Source: Euclidia mi (taxonomy: Eukaryota > Arthropoda > Insecta > Lepidoptera > Erebidae). From it: a stretch of 64,000 nucleotides of DNA. Positions within the stretch are counted from its first letter, which is position 1. Every line of letters starts with the position of its first letter. A program made the position numbers and the translations under genes. Under the pieces are notes generated by a model. The model saw only the letters and a list, made by a program, of their open reading frames with translations, had not been told where the DNA came from and searched no databases. This document shows positions 33,150 to 44,299 of the stretch, piece after piece. The DNA lies in contig OX123187.2 in the NCBI GenBank assembly GCA_944739405.2, positions 40,156,394 through 40,220,393 of the forward strand, written 5' to 3'.

Positions 33150-35815
33150 TATGGAAACATGTTGGACCTGGTTTTGAGCGACCTGGGCAGTGAGTGTGTG
33201 CAGATGAGGGAGGATACAGTGCCACTTGTGCCGCCGGACGCACACCACCCACCGCTCAGCTTTCTACTGAGCGTGGCGCGGCCGACGCAAACGGTGCCCT
33301 CATTGTTGCCGGGCTCGGCTACGGCCTCTTCGCATCAGGGCTCCCCATATTGGCAATTTCAAAAAGCGGATCTTTTTTAGCTGTACGAAGGTATTTCCTC
33401 ACTAACGTGGGATGAGATGTTCTCTGCTAATGATGTTAACGAAGCCTTGGCCATATTTTACAACAAAATTAACAGCTGTTTACGGCGTCATGTACCAGTC
33501 AAACAAAAACAAACTCTTGGCTCGAAGTATCAATACCCAACATGGTATACGGCTGAGATAATTAATTGTATACGGGAAAAACATTTCTTTCTTTTAAAAT
33601 ATAAAGAATCAAAAAATTTGTGGTGCTTTGATATGTTTAAATTCTATAGAAAGCGCGCAAAATATTTGATTAATGTGGCATATCAAAACTATATACTACA
33701 GGCAGAGGCGGGTATAAAATCGGATCCAAAACGATTTTGGAAATTTTGTGCGTGAACAACGTGCCTCCAGACATGCCTGCGAAGGCTATGAATACGATGG
33801 CAGAATTGTAACTGGAGTGGATGCGGCAAATGCGTTTGCCACGTATTTTAAATCTGTATTTCACACTGACGGGGTGGGGCTGTCTCATGACATGGCCTCA
33901 AATACGTCGCTCTACAACATTACCTTAGACACCATCGACAGTGCTGACATGACATACGCCGTAAAACGATTGAAGGCGCTCACCCCAACTGGGCCAGATG
34001 GGATTCCTCCCTTTTTGGTGAAGGACTGTATATCCGTGTTTATTGAGCCTCTGTTACATATTTATAACCTTTCTCTTCAAACGGCCACATATCCAGCACT
34101 TTGTAAGGTCTCTCGTGTCACACCCATACCTAAAGACGGGGCAGCTTCAGACGTCACGAACTATAGGCCGATTGCCGTGCTCTCGGCGTTCGGCAAGATC
34201 TTTGAATCGATCATAAACCGGCATATAAGTAGGCAAGTACGGTCACAACTTAGTGATTGCCAGCATGGATTCAGATCAGGTAGATCAACTACTACTAATC
34301 TAATTAATCTCATTGATTACTATGTCGCAGAATTAGACCTGAACAGACACTTGTCTGTTCAGGTCTAATTCTGCATCCACTTGGACGTGGCTTACTTTGA
34401 TCTAAAAAAAGCTTTTGATCGTGTCCAAACGACAGTACTTCTCGAGAAATTTAGAGCTATAGGATTTAGTCCAAAATTGATAAAAATTTTTTGGAGATTA
34501 TTTTCATAATAGGAGCCAATATGTGCAGTTATCAGGCTGGCGATCAGAGTCATACGAGACGACTTCTGGTGTTAGCCAGGGCAGTAATTTGGGCCCAACG
34601 CAATTCCTAATTATGATCAATGACTTGCCTCGGGTCGTGGGTTCGGCGCGATGTCTCATGTTCGCTGACGATCTGAAGTTGTTCTTAGGGGTGAAAGATG
34701 TGAACGACTGTGGTGCGCTCCAGCAGGACATTAACAACGTTGAAGCGTGGAGCAAACGCAACCGCCTTGAATTTAACATTTCGAAGTGTAAAACCATCAC
34801 ATTTACTCGATCAAAATCACCAATTACCTTTGAGTATACACTTTCAGGCAGTCCGCTGGAGCGCGTAATAGAAATTCGCGATTTGGGTTTGGTTGTGGAT
34901 ACAAAGTTGACGTTTAACACTCACATTAATATAATGTGCGCTCAAGCTTACAGCAGTCGGCTCGATTCAGTGGAAGAGATGCAGTTACTGCTCTATACTT
35001 CGCGTTTGTTCGTAGTAAGCTCGAGTACAACTCTGCTATCTGGGACCCTCACGAGGCTAAATACAAAATATTGGTGGAACGGGTACAGCGTAAGTTTTGC
35101 CGATTTCTCTACAAAAAACTGTATGGATACTATCCGTACCTATATCCGTCTCTGTATGTGTCAGGTATGGTGGGTATTGACACTCTCGAGCTGAGACGTA
35201 AGTCCTGCCTTATAGTACATTACTTCTTGTTGCAAATTTTTTTTTGCAATTGCTAATTGAATTGTCTCGTTGCTGACTGTCTGCGCCGAAACAATACTCG
35301 CGGCTAAGGTCGCGCCGCCTGCTCGCGGCACCATCAGTACGCACAAACACCGCACAGTTCGCGCCTACCAGTCAGGCCATATCTCTGCTCAATGCTTTGG
35401 TCGCTCAACAACCAGATGCTGACATATTTTTTAATAATAGAACCGAATTCGCCAGACATTGTTAAATGTTTTTAAATAATTATCTCTGACGTATAAGTTT
35501 AGTTATAAGTGGACAATTTTTTTTTTTAATTATTATTTTATTATTATTTGACATTACTGTATTTTTGGACATTATCATTATTTGACTTTATTGTATTATA
35601 TATCTATTATTAGACTTTGCATTACTTACTTGACATTATTGTATTAATTGGCACAAATTATTATTAATTATATTACTTGCAATTTTCAATTCTAAATTAA
35701 CAAATAGGATTTAAATTGTAAAAATGTAAACTAAGCTAAGCATGACTCTCAGCACGTGTTGGGTTACTGCCTGTAAGTGTTGCGAGTAACTGTATTATAA
35801 ATAAATAAATAAATT
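33150..35815 (+). mobile_element. Jockey-type LINE, 5'-truncated
   Basis: It begins inside the endonuclease C-terminus, includes the whole reverse transcriptase and protein end (stop near 35463), and finishes with a 3' UTR ending in ataaataaataaa. A 5' truncation and an A-rich simple tail fit target-primed insertion. A target duplication was not found by eye. Confidence 0.85.
33159..35464 (+). pseudogene. Jockey-type ORF2: endonuclease end and reverse transcriptase
   Basis: Endonuclease end: LDLVLSDLGSECVQ and REDTVPLVPPDAHHPPLSF, then a TAG at 33378-33380 in an otherwise continuous frame (LYEGISSLTWDEMF follows). RT: PTGPDGIPPFLVKDC, CKVSRVTPIPKDGAASDVTN, YRPIAVLSAFGKIFE, DCQHGFRSGRSTTTNL, motif A YFDLKKAFDRVQTTVLLEKF (34390 region), motif B SGVSQGSNLGPTQFL, motif C MFADDLKLF, then LGLVVDTKLTFNTHIN. 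Defects are one nonsense codon, a frameshift near 33745, an in-frame stop brought in by a 30-nt snap-back duplication at 34352-34381, and frameshifts near 34508 and 34940. The catalytic aspartates are all present. Confidence 0.87.
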
Positions 35816-35949
35816 TGATTCCAATTTACCATTCAGACCAACAATGTACTTTAGATTATACTATACTTATCAAATCATTTTGACTTTTAATCGTTTATTT
35901 ACTTTTTGTATGTTTATAAAGAATATATGAATAAAAATTCCGTGCTTAT

Positions 35950-36240
35950 AAACATTTCATCATCAGCCCTTTATACTGTCCCACTGCTGAGCACGGGCCT
36001 CTTCTCACTATGAGAAGGGTTAGGCCATAGTCAGTCAGAGTTCACATATCTTTCGAGAACATTATGGAGAAATCTCAGACATGCAGGTTTCCTCACGATG
36101 TTTTCCTTCACAGATTAGTAAGCGATAGTTAACAACTTAATACGCACTTAACTCCGAAAAGTCATTGGTGCGTGCCGTGGATTCGAACCCGAGACCTTCT
36201 GCGTGGCAGTTTGTCAGTCTCTACTCAGCTATCGCTGCTT
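35950..36240 (-). repeat. SINE-C (tRNA-derived) with RTE-like tail
   Basis: On the minus strand the head reads agcagcgatagctgagtaga, B box gtctcgggttcgaatccacg, then gcacgcaccaatgacttttc. The body contains gaaggaaaacatcgtgagga and aacctgcatgtctgagattt. The 3' end is gtgctcagcagtgggacag with ggctgatgatgaaatg. The head is shared with SINE-B, but the body and tail are different. Confidence 0.78.
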
Positions 36241-36251
36241 GCAGTAAAGAT

Positions 36252-36335
36252 TTAATAAGCTAATATTCAGTTAAATCCGGTTAGACAGTAAGCGACCCCG
36301 ATTTGCAACTGATATAACGCTAGGAACGTGATGAT
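36252..36335 (+). repeat. SINE-B 3' fragment
   Basis: gctaatattcagttaaatcc, ggttagacagtaagcgaccc and cgatttgcaactgatataac match the 3' end of the SINE-B copy at 38.96-39.36 kb. It lies 12 bp from the head of SINE-C, in the opposite orientation. Confidence 0.7.
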
Positions 36336-38964
36336 AGGTTTGCTTTTAAAGCGAACTTCTATAATCACGACGTTAGGAATAGTGCAAAAAAATTTTATAG
36401 CGGATTACTCAAACCAAAATGGAATATATCCCGAAAAACTATTAAAACTTAAGGACGTTTTTCATACTTAGGTATGGGTATTTAAAGAGTCATTTGGTAA
36501 AATAAATAAGAAACAGACGATTTTAAGCGACAAAACCGGTCCTCTCAGAAATGGGAAGAAGAATTAATAATTATACGATTTGTTATCATTCTTGCTAGTC
36601 ATATAAGACAATAAGAAAACAATTAAAATAATTAAATACGGTATATATTTAAATACTAGTGTTATATTACTAAATATTCTTTATTGTGACAACATATGTA
36701 TGTATTTAAAACATTTTGTCAAGCAAAGTTAACTATCAATCAATTTGGACCTAAGAAAATATTTAATGAATTAATTATCTGAACCTTGAAAAGAAAATAT
36801 TTTCGACTATTAGTACTGCTACGGTAGCGTCGTCGAAAAAGGGATTTCGATTAGTCGATTCAAAGCAATGTGGGTGCAATCAGTGCATAGAGAGAATAGA
36901 AAGGCTACATCCTTTTGAAGGATTACCAAGGGGCAAATTCAGGTTACTGACTACCGCAGATATACCTCTCTTAATCTGGACAAAGCAACTTATTGTCCTT
37001 CAGAACACAGTCAGTCACTCCCACATGCACCAAAAGATTATTATACATCACTGGATGAGCCGGCAGTTAACGTTTTTTAGCGCTAAGCGCATCTATGGCT
37101 CATAGAGAGATGTTACATAGGCTTCTTCGATAAACGAGCTATCCAACGCAAAAATAATTATGCAAATTGGTCTAGTACTTCTTGAGACTAGCACGTTCAA
37201 CCAAACAATCTCTCTAGCTTTATTATATTAAGTATAGATGGACATTCTATGTCATAAGCAACTAGTATATGCATATGGTAATATATATGGGCCTCCCCAC
37301 GGCAGAGGGAATTAACCTCCTAGCGTTAACGATGTACGTAACTACGTAACAAGCAAATTCAATTGCCGCTGCCCTGGACCTTTGGCTGACATGTACATAG
37401 AACAAACTTATGCGGTAGTTCAGACAGTTTCATGTTTGATTGACTGTTTGGAGAAATCGTTTGTAAAACACAACAATACGACTGCAATTTGGGCAGTATT
37501 GACCGGAAGTACCAATACGCTAGATACACGTATTGATAGTACATGCAGTCAATATGATTTCATGTACTATACACTGCCTTTCCAAACGCCAATAAGACAA
37601 AGTGTTTTTGACATAGAAAATCACTTATATTTTTGCTTTTATTTATAGAACTACAATGCAAGCACAACTCAAACTGAAAACTTAGTTGTGAACTTATATA
37701 AATAACAGCGCAGAGTGCAGTGAGACCAATAATTGTCGAGTACTATTAAATTATACGTAAGCAGTTTGAACCAAGCTGAATTTTTTGGGTTCGATCCCTG
37801 CACGAGAGCACTTATACGAACTTTTTATCATCCATTTTCATATTTGGTTATACTTTGCGTCTGTTTCATCTTTTGTCGCTCACGACACATAATTTTTTCC
37901 TAGTCCGAGAGAAGACTTTCATAAAAAGACAGACGAGTAACCGCTCACCTTAAATCCTGGTTATTTCATCAGTCCTATATACAGATAAGCCCATAGTTCA
38001 CCACGCTGGCCATGTGCGGATTGCGAGATTCCAAATGATTTTCCTTTCAACACTACAAAGCGCTGTCTTGCTAGCTCAAAGGACATAGACTCACGCGTCC
38101 TGACGTCACACCACAGCTAACCTTTGAACGTTGTTTGCTACCGGTGGACACAAACAACAGGTTTACTATTGTGCAGCTCTCTATGTGAATTGCTCTTAAT
38201 GTGTTCGAGTTTATGCCACATTGTTCAAATTTAAATCAATTGTGTGCCAGTTCAGGCGAACTGAAATGTACTCATGGAGTAGTTCAAACAAGAGTTACAT
38301 TTAAGAGCCACTTGACATCACGACTGAGAACGTTGCAATTTAGTGCAAAATTTCCATTTTTGAAGTCAACTTTATACATAACATCCTTAGTACTTTTGAG
38401 AACACATTTTCTTATGGGTTGTAGAGGAACTGCCAGTATTTTTTAAAGTTTTAGCATACGCTTTCTATATTGGACTTTTTTTGCTGCCGGACGTCGATAG
38501 ACCCCGTGGTGGTTATATTTAGTAGGACTCGGATGCCTATACAGGACTCTACCATACGGTAGAGTCACACAAAATCCCTTCTGTTTCCTCGTACCCTGAA
38601 GAAAATCATAGCTTGGGTGTCCATCGTAAAGGAAAACATAACAAAAAATACATTGACTATCTATACTGGTACGAATCCCGGAAAGCTATAAATACTGACG
38701 TAACGTGTAGAATCGGATTGGTATTGAATACACTGCAATATTAATGTGTCAAGCAAACCGTGTATATGGACAGGAAGCGGCAATAGCAGACGTATTCCTA
38801 CTGAATAATCCAGACAGTCAAAGTGCCGACGAATATTTAGAAACAATCTGCACAGTGCTAGCTGAGAATATTTGTTTTATCTGTGTTGAAAACTAGGCAT
38901 AAATTCGACTTTCACAATATGTACTTTGATTAATCATAAACATTTTATACAAGAGACTAATATT
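36336..38964. other. Long AT-rich stretch, no gene recognised
   Basis: 2.6 kb without a supported exon. A short lepidopteran repeat piece (gttcaccacgctggccatgt near 38000) is present. Short open frames such as 38201-38446 show no motif. Confidence 0.4.
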
Positions 38965-39356
38965 CTGTAAAATAGGCAGCAATAGCCGAGTAGAGATACC
39001 AACAGACTGTCATGCAGAGGGTATCGAGTTCGATTCCACGGCGCGCACTAATGACTTTTCAGAGTTATGTGCGTATTGAATAATTAATTATCGCTTGTCC
39101 CGTGCCTCGGAGAGCACGTTAAGCTGTCGGTCCCGGTTGTCATGAAGATCTGTGACAGTCGTTACAGGGCGTCAGTACCTTCTTAATCAACTGACACTAG
39201 TCTAAACCATGGAAAATCGCTATCCCTTCGGGTTGCGGAGGTCGGACATGCAGTCGCTCCGTGGAAAAGCTAATATTCAGCCAAATCCGGTTAGACTAGT
39301 AAGCGGACCCCAGATTGAAACTGGGATAACGCTAAGAGGATGAAGATGACTAATAT
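38965..39356 (+). repeat. SINE-B (tRNA-derived), full-length
   Basis: The head is gcaatagccgagtagagata with B box tcgagttcgattccacgg. The middle is gtctcgga-like cccgtgcctcggagagcacg, ttaagctgtcggtcccggtt and gtcatgaagatctgtgacag. The 3' end is gctaatattcagccaaatcc with actgggataacgctaagagg and atgaagatgac. At about 390 bp it is the longest SINE here. Confidence 0.8.
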
Positions 39357-39435
39357 TCTGTAAAATCTGGTAAGACTAGATAGAACGCTAAGCCGCAAGT
39401 CTTGGTTGCAAACGGGATAACGCTAGGAATATGAT
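39350..39435 (+). repeat. SINE-B 3' fragment, adjoining the full copy
   Basis: actaatattctgtaaaatct, ggtaagactagatagaacgc and tgcaaacgggataacgctag repeat the 3' end of the neighbouring SINE-B. This gives a partial tandem arrangement. Confidence 0.65.
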
Positions 39436-40584
39436 GTTTTAAATATATGACTCATGTGCCTATCATGTAAAGAATTACATGATAATGAGTAATAGAGAAT
39501 CTTGTTTATAACATTTAATTTACAACGGTAACATAAGCTTTTTATAAAATACTGAAAGAACAACTTCGAAATGCCGAAATAATGAACTCTTCCTATAATT
39601 TATGAAGATGTAATACCTTGTATTTAGGTTGGTCTAATGAGAGGTACACCCCGTCATCCATCATCACAGGGTATCCGATGGTGACACTCATTTAATCAAT
39701 TTTTAGACGGCCCCATACAATTTGTATATTTGACAAATTGTGACTAACGAGGCAATATAACCGACCTTTATTTGAATAATCGTTTATTCTCAGTGTTAAT
39801 CTTAGCGTAATCGATTTTACACGTCCACCCATGCCTAAAAACCTCTGTTAATTAAATGTTGTTTAAATTTTTCCAGAATTCCTTTTTGGTATATTATTCA
39901 ATTAACCACATATTTATCACCACCAACTCCGACACCAGAGTTGGCCACACGCTCACACGAAAAACAAAAAAAACAAAACAAACAAACCACTTATTACATG
40001 TAGGTAGGTCACAGGGAGAGCGCCGGGTAAAACGCCTCTAAATATTTTTGAGAGAAGTGAAACATTTTGTTGAAATAATTTGCGTAAAAGCTCGCCAGCG
40101 GGTATGAGCCACGAATCAGGGCGGCCGTACAGAAATGCCTTTAGTGAAATAACAAGAATTTTATGTCCCTCTCCGGTTAGCCGCGCCCTGAGCGATGCCT
40201 CACACGAGACAAGTGAGCTAGGTTTCATGTTATAAAACTCACATATGTGACGTCAAAGCCACGACAACAATCACGGGCTAATCGTAGGAACAAGCTCTTA
40301 ACAGGTACATGTTTAATATGTTTATCTTATTACATTAAGTCATAATAATTACGTAAAATACTCTGTCACATCCCTCGTGCTTCTTCTCTATTTTCCTGTA
40401 CAAATAATTGTATAAAAACTTATCGTGTTCTGAGAATCACCACGGCCTTATTGAATAATTGTGTCATACAACTGTAGTTAATAGTTTGTGAGAGGAAAAC
40501 GTATCCTTTTACGTCCGGCCAGAAACAAGTTCTTTTCTTTATATACAATGAACATTTTTCTTAGCTTTTAATTACCTATTGGAT
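39436..40584. other. No recognisable feature
   Basis: AT-rich, with nothing recognised. An open frame on the minus strand at 40228-39953 has no familiar motif. Confidence 0.4.
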
Positions 40585-40675
40585 ATAATATACGTACTTG
40601 ATACTTGATGGCACGGGCTGTTTCCGCAACTCCACGTCTTGGCGTGTATTTTGCGTGCAGGTGGGAATGGTGTCT

Positions 40676-43600
40676 TCATTCGAGCCACCCCAGCTCTTCG
40701 AGGAAGGCCAGCAGACTCTTGATGTGGCCCACTGCCTCCCTCAGGGTGCTGTATCTCGTCAGGTACTGCTGCCTGTACTGTGCGACCTCAGGGCAGTCGA
40801 GGAGCAGGTGGGCTGCCGTCTCGTCCGCTGCCATACAGGCCCTGCACAGCGGGCTGTCGGTGATACCTATAGTAAATAGGTGTTTATTAAAGAATCCGTG
40901 TCCTGTGTAGGCGGCCGTGACTGTCCGCAGTTGTTGTTTGGACAGCCGGAGGATTTGTTTGGCTATCTTACCGTCTACTGCGGGAAGAGCCTCCTTGGCC
41001 TGCCTACATGTTTCAATACCAATCCAGGACTGGTTGTGTTGGGTCCTGGTCCTATTCCTTACCAGGTTGCGATAGAAACCAGAAGGGAGGGGAATAATGG
41101 GCTCGGGTCCCACCACCTCTAAAGTGGCCCCTCTTCTGGCAAGTACGTCGGCTGCGTCATTCCCTCTTGAGCCACTGTGGCCCTTGATCCATTGCAGTGT
41201 TAATTTGTTTTGTTTACCTACCTCTGTTAGTTTCTGGTGGCATTCAAGCGTGAGTGCCGAGGTGATAGTATGGCTTTTGAGGGCTGAGAGGACAGCCTTA
41301 CTATCTGAGAGGATCCTAATGGATCGTTCCCTTACCTCACGTGCCATGATTGCTGTGGCAGCTAGGATTATGCCAAAACATTTGGCCTGGTAGACCGTGT
41401 TGTAGGCTCCCAGCGGTGCTGCGATGTTGATGTTAAGGTCCTCGGAGAATACTCCTGAACCCGTACCTGTATCCGTCTTAGACCCATCTGTGAAGATCGT
41501 GAGCTCGTTGTGGCCAACCGCTCCCTCGTGTAGATCCTCGTACAGTTGGATTTTGTATTTCTTATCGAAAACAAATTGTTTCGGTATTCGGTCGCCAATG
41601 GCTTGTGTGAGAGGAACTTCTTTAAAGAGTGTGTTTAAGTTGCTAGTGTGCAGTGTGTTAGTGTCTTTCCAGAGCTTCAGTGCTCTTAGCCGGATCGCCG
41701 ACATCGTTGCTTCCTGTTGTATGAACAGGTGCAATGGAGGCAAGTCCAGCAACACTTCGAGTGCCGCTGTAGGTGTAGTTTTCATGCAGCCCGTGGCCGC
41801 TAGGCATGCAAGTCTTTGAAGCTTTTGAAGCTTGTTGGCGGCCGTTGTTAGGTTGGTCCGAGGCCACCACACTACTGCGCCGTAGCTTATCATCGGACGT
41901 ATTATTGTCTTATAGAGCCATAAGACAATTTTGGGGGATACGCCCCATCGTTTACCTATCATCTTCTTGCACTGCCAGAAGACGATGCTGGCTTTATTGA
42001 GCTTATTTTCCATGTGGCTGTTCCATGTCAATTTGCTGTCAAGAGTGACTCCCAGGTACTTTACCTCGGTGGACAGCTTGAGCTCTGTGTTGAATAGCCT
42101 GGGCAGTCGGTAAGTACCCAGCGCGCGTTTGTGTGTGAACATAACTAGTTCGGTCTTGTTCGGGTTTACTGATAATTCGTACTCATTACACCACCACTCT
42201 ACTATGCGTAGAGCCTGTTGAGTAAGGTCGTACACTGTACTAGTTACCTTACCTGAGGTGAGAATGGTCAGATCATCTGCATATCCTATTGTGTAAAAAT
42301 ATCTCGCGTTGAGTTTGTCTATGAGTTCATTGATGACTAAGTTCTACAATAGCGGGGAGAGTACACCGCCCTGCGGGCAACCTTTAGTTATCAAGGCTGT
42401 CTGGGAGTCGCCGTGCAGGCGCACTACTCTTTTGCTGAGCATGTTTTGGATCCACTGTATGAGCATCTGATCCACACCATGTCTGGCTAGGGCGTTGCTT
42501 ATACTGGAGAAGTTTGTCTTGTCAAAGGCTCCTTCTATGTCAATGAAGGTGCCCAGACAGATGCTTTTTTGTTGTATAGCAGCTTCTATCTGGTTCACGA
42601 CCTGATGTAAGGCCGATTCCGTCGATTTCCCTGAGCTGTATGCATGTTGATTGGCATGTAGGGGTAGGTGTTTAAGTGCCCCACTTCTTAATTCCCTCTC
42701 GCATAGCCTTTCCAAGGCTTTAAGCATGAAGGAGGTCAGGCTTATTGGTCTGAAGGACTTTGCATTTGTGTAGTCTGTTTTGCCTGGTTTTGGTATGAAA
42801 ATTAGTTTGACTTCCCTCCAATTCTTCGGTACATATCTAAGGGCCAGGCTAGCCCTCATGATTGCCAGAAGTCTTTTGCGGACCGGTTCACCCCCCCATT
42901 GTAATAACCCAGGGAAGATGCCGTCCAGTCCGGCTGCTTTGAAGGGATGGAAGCTATCGATGGCCCATCGGAGTTTTTCTTCTGTGACCACGGTGTTTGC
43001 GTGTCTCCACTCGTGTTCGGTCGCCACTGTTGGTGTATCGTGCCACGTTATTACCGGGGTGAGGACGCAGCCTGGGAAGTGTGTTTCTAGTAGGACGCGT
43101 CTTGTCTCCTCCTCCGATGTGGTGTATGTGTTATCCGGTTTACGGAGAGTACCTGGTGCAACCAACGGTTGCTGAGCCAGTAGTTTCCTTACCCGGTTTG
43201 CTTGTTGGCAAGATTCAATGCTCCCACAGAATTTCCGCCATCCCATGGTGCGTCTGAATCTGAGGCATTTCTTGTAGCTTGATTTGGCCGCTTTATAAGC
43301 GTCCCAATCTGCGTCCGCGCTTGTGTTCATTGCCCTGTTAAGGGCCCTTCTTACCTTCTTGCGCTTGCGTTCAAGCTCAGCGCCCCACCAGGGTTGTTTA
43401 CCTGGGGTTGAGGGTAGAGTGGTTTCTGGGCATGCTGCGTGGTAGCTGTCTAGCATCGACTGCGTCAGTGTACATACCTGCTCGTCGATCTGTTCATTGT
43501 CACCCAGTACCGTCGGCATAGCAGTAAGGGTAAGTTTCTCTTTAAGTAATTGGACATACTTTGCTTTGTCAGTATTGTGTGGTTTCCTGCGTGGCTGTGT

Positions 43601-44299
43601 AGGTTGTATAACGACTTCCATAGAGAAGCTGATCCATCTGTGGTCTGAGCACGATGCCTCTTTCGAGACGTGCCATCCCTTGATGCGTTCAGCCGCTCCT
43701 TCTGTTGCGAGAGTTAAGTCGATAATTGTCTGACTACGTCTTGTGACGAAGGTGGGCTCCGTACCTGTGTTTAATAGGGTAAGATTAGTGGTGAATAGGT
43801 ATTCAACCAGTGATTTACCTCTGTTGTTATTGCAGTTCATGCCCCACATTTGGTGGTGGGCATTGGAGTCCGTTCCTATTACGACCTCCGTTTTGGTTCT
43901 CTCGCACTGGTTAACCAGACGCGTGAGGTCGAACGGTGGCGGGTCTTCGGCCTCGGGCATGTAGACCGATGCGAAAACAACCGCTATACTCCTTGGCTGC
44001 TGTGTTATTTCAATTTGTATCGCTGTGATGTCTCTGGAACAGAACTCCGTTAGAACTTGGGCTCTGATGTTTTTAGTTGTCAGTATGCAGGTTCTTGGAT
44101 GTGTGTGGTCAGTTGAAGAATAAATCTTACCTCCCAGGCTGGAGAGGCCTCTGATGAGGCCACCCCTTATCCAAGGTTCCTGGATGAGCACGATGGCTGA
44201 TTGTTGGACCTCCATCCATTTGCGCAGTTGCGCAGTGGCCGTTTGGCTGTGATGGAGGTTGATTTGGAGGCAACTGACGTCACTAGGCAAAGGGTTCAT
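40676..44299 (-). pseudogene. ORF2 of the 6.1-kb LINE: endonuclease, RT, RNase H, zinc knuckle, with one nonsense codon
   Basis: 1207 codons in a single frame. The endonuclease has CLQINLHHSQTATAQL, IQEPWIRGG, ASVYMPEAEDPPP, IGTDSNAHHQMWG, IIDLTLAT and SCSDHRWISF. RT: KAAGLDGIFPGLLQWG, FIPKPGKTDYTNAKSFRPIS, QHAYSSGKSTESALHQV, motif A GTFIDIEGAFDKTNFSSI, motif B GCPQGGVLSPLL, motif C IGYADDLTIL. RNase H: FTDGSKTDTGTGSG, ILSDSKAVLSALKS, WIKGHSGSRGNDAADVLA. C-terminal knuckle: CRACMAADETAAHLLLDCPE. The only stop is TAG at 42343-42341, where the family normally has tryptophan (LLWN), a TGG to TAG change. The RNase H glutamate expected in the QAE motif is lysine (QAKCF, codon 41383-41381). Both are G-to-A changes on the element's sense strand. 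Confidence 0.88.

Noticed and set aside
33194..33415. 73-codon plus-strand frame rich in alanine and glycine
   Set aside because: The overlapping frame from 33159 encodes the endonuclease end of the Jockey LINE, so this is a shadow.
39953..40228. 91-codon minus-strand frame with a hydrophobic end
   Set aside because: The hydrophobic run derives from a lysine-coding A-rich tract read in reverse; no family motif is seen.
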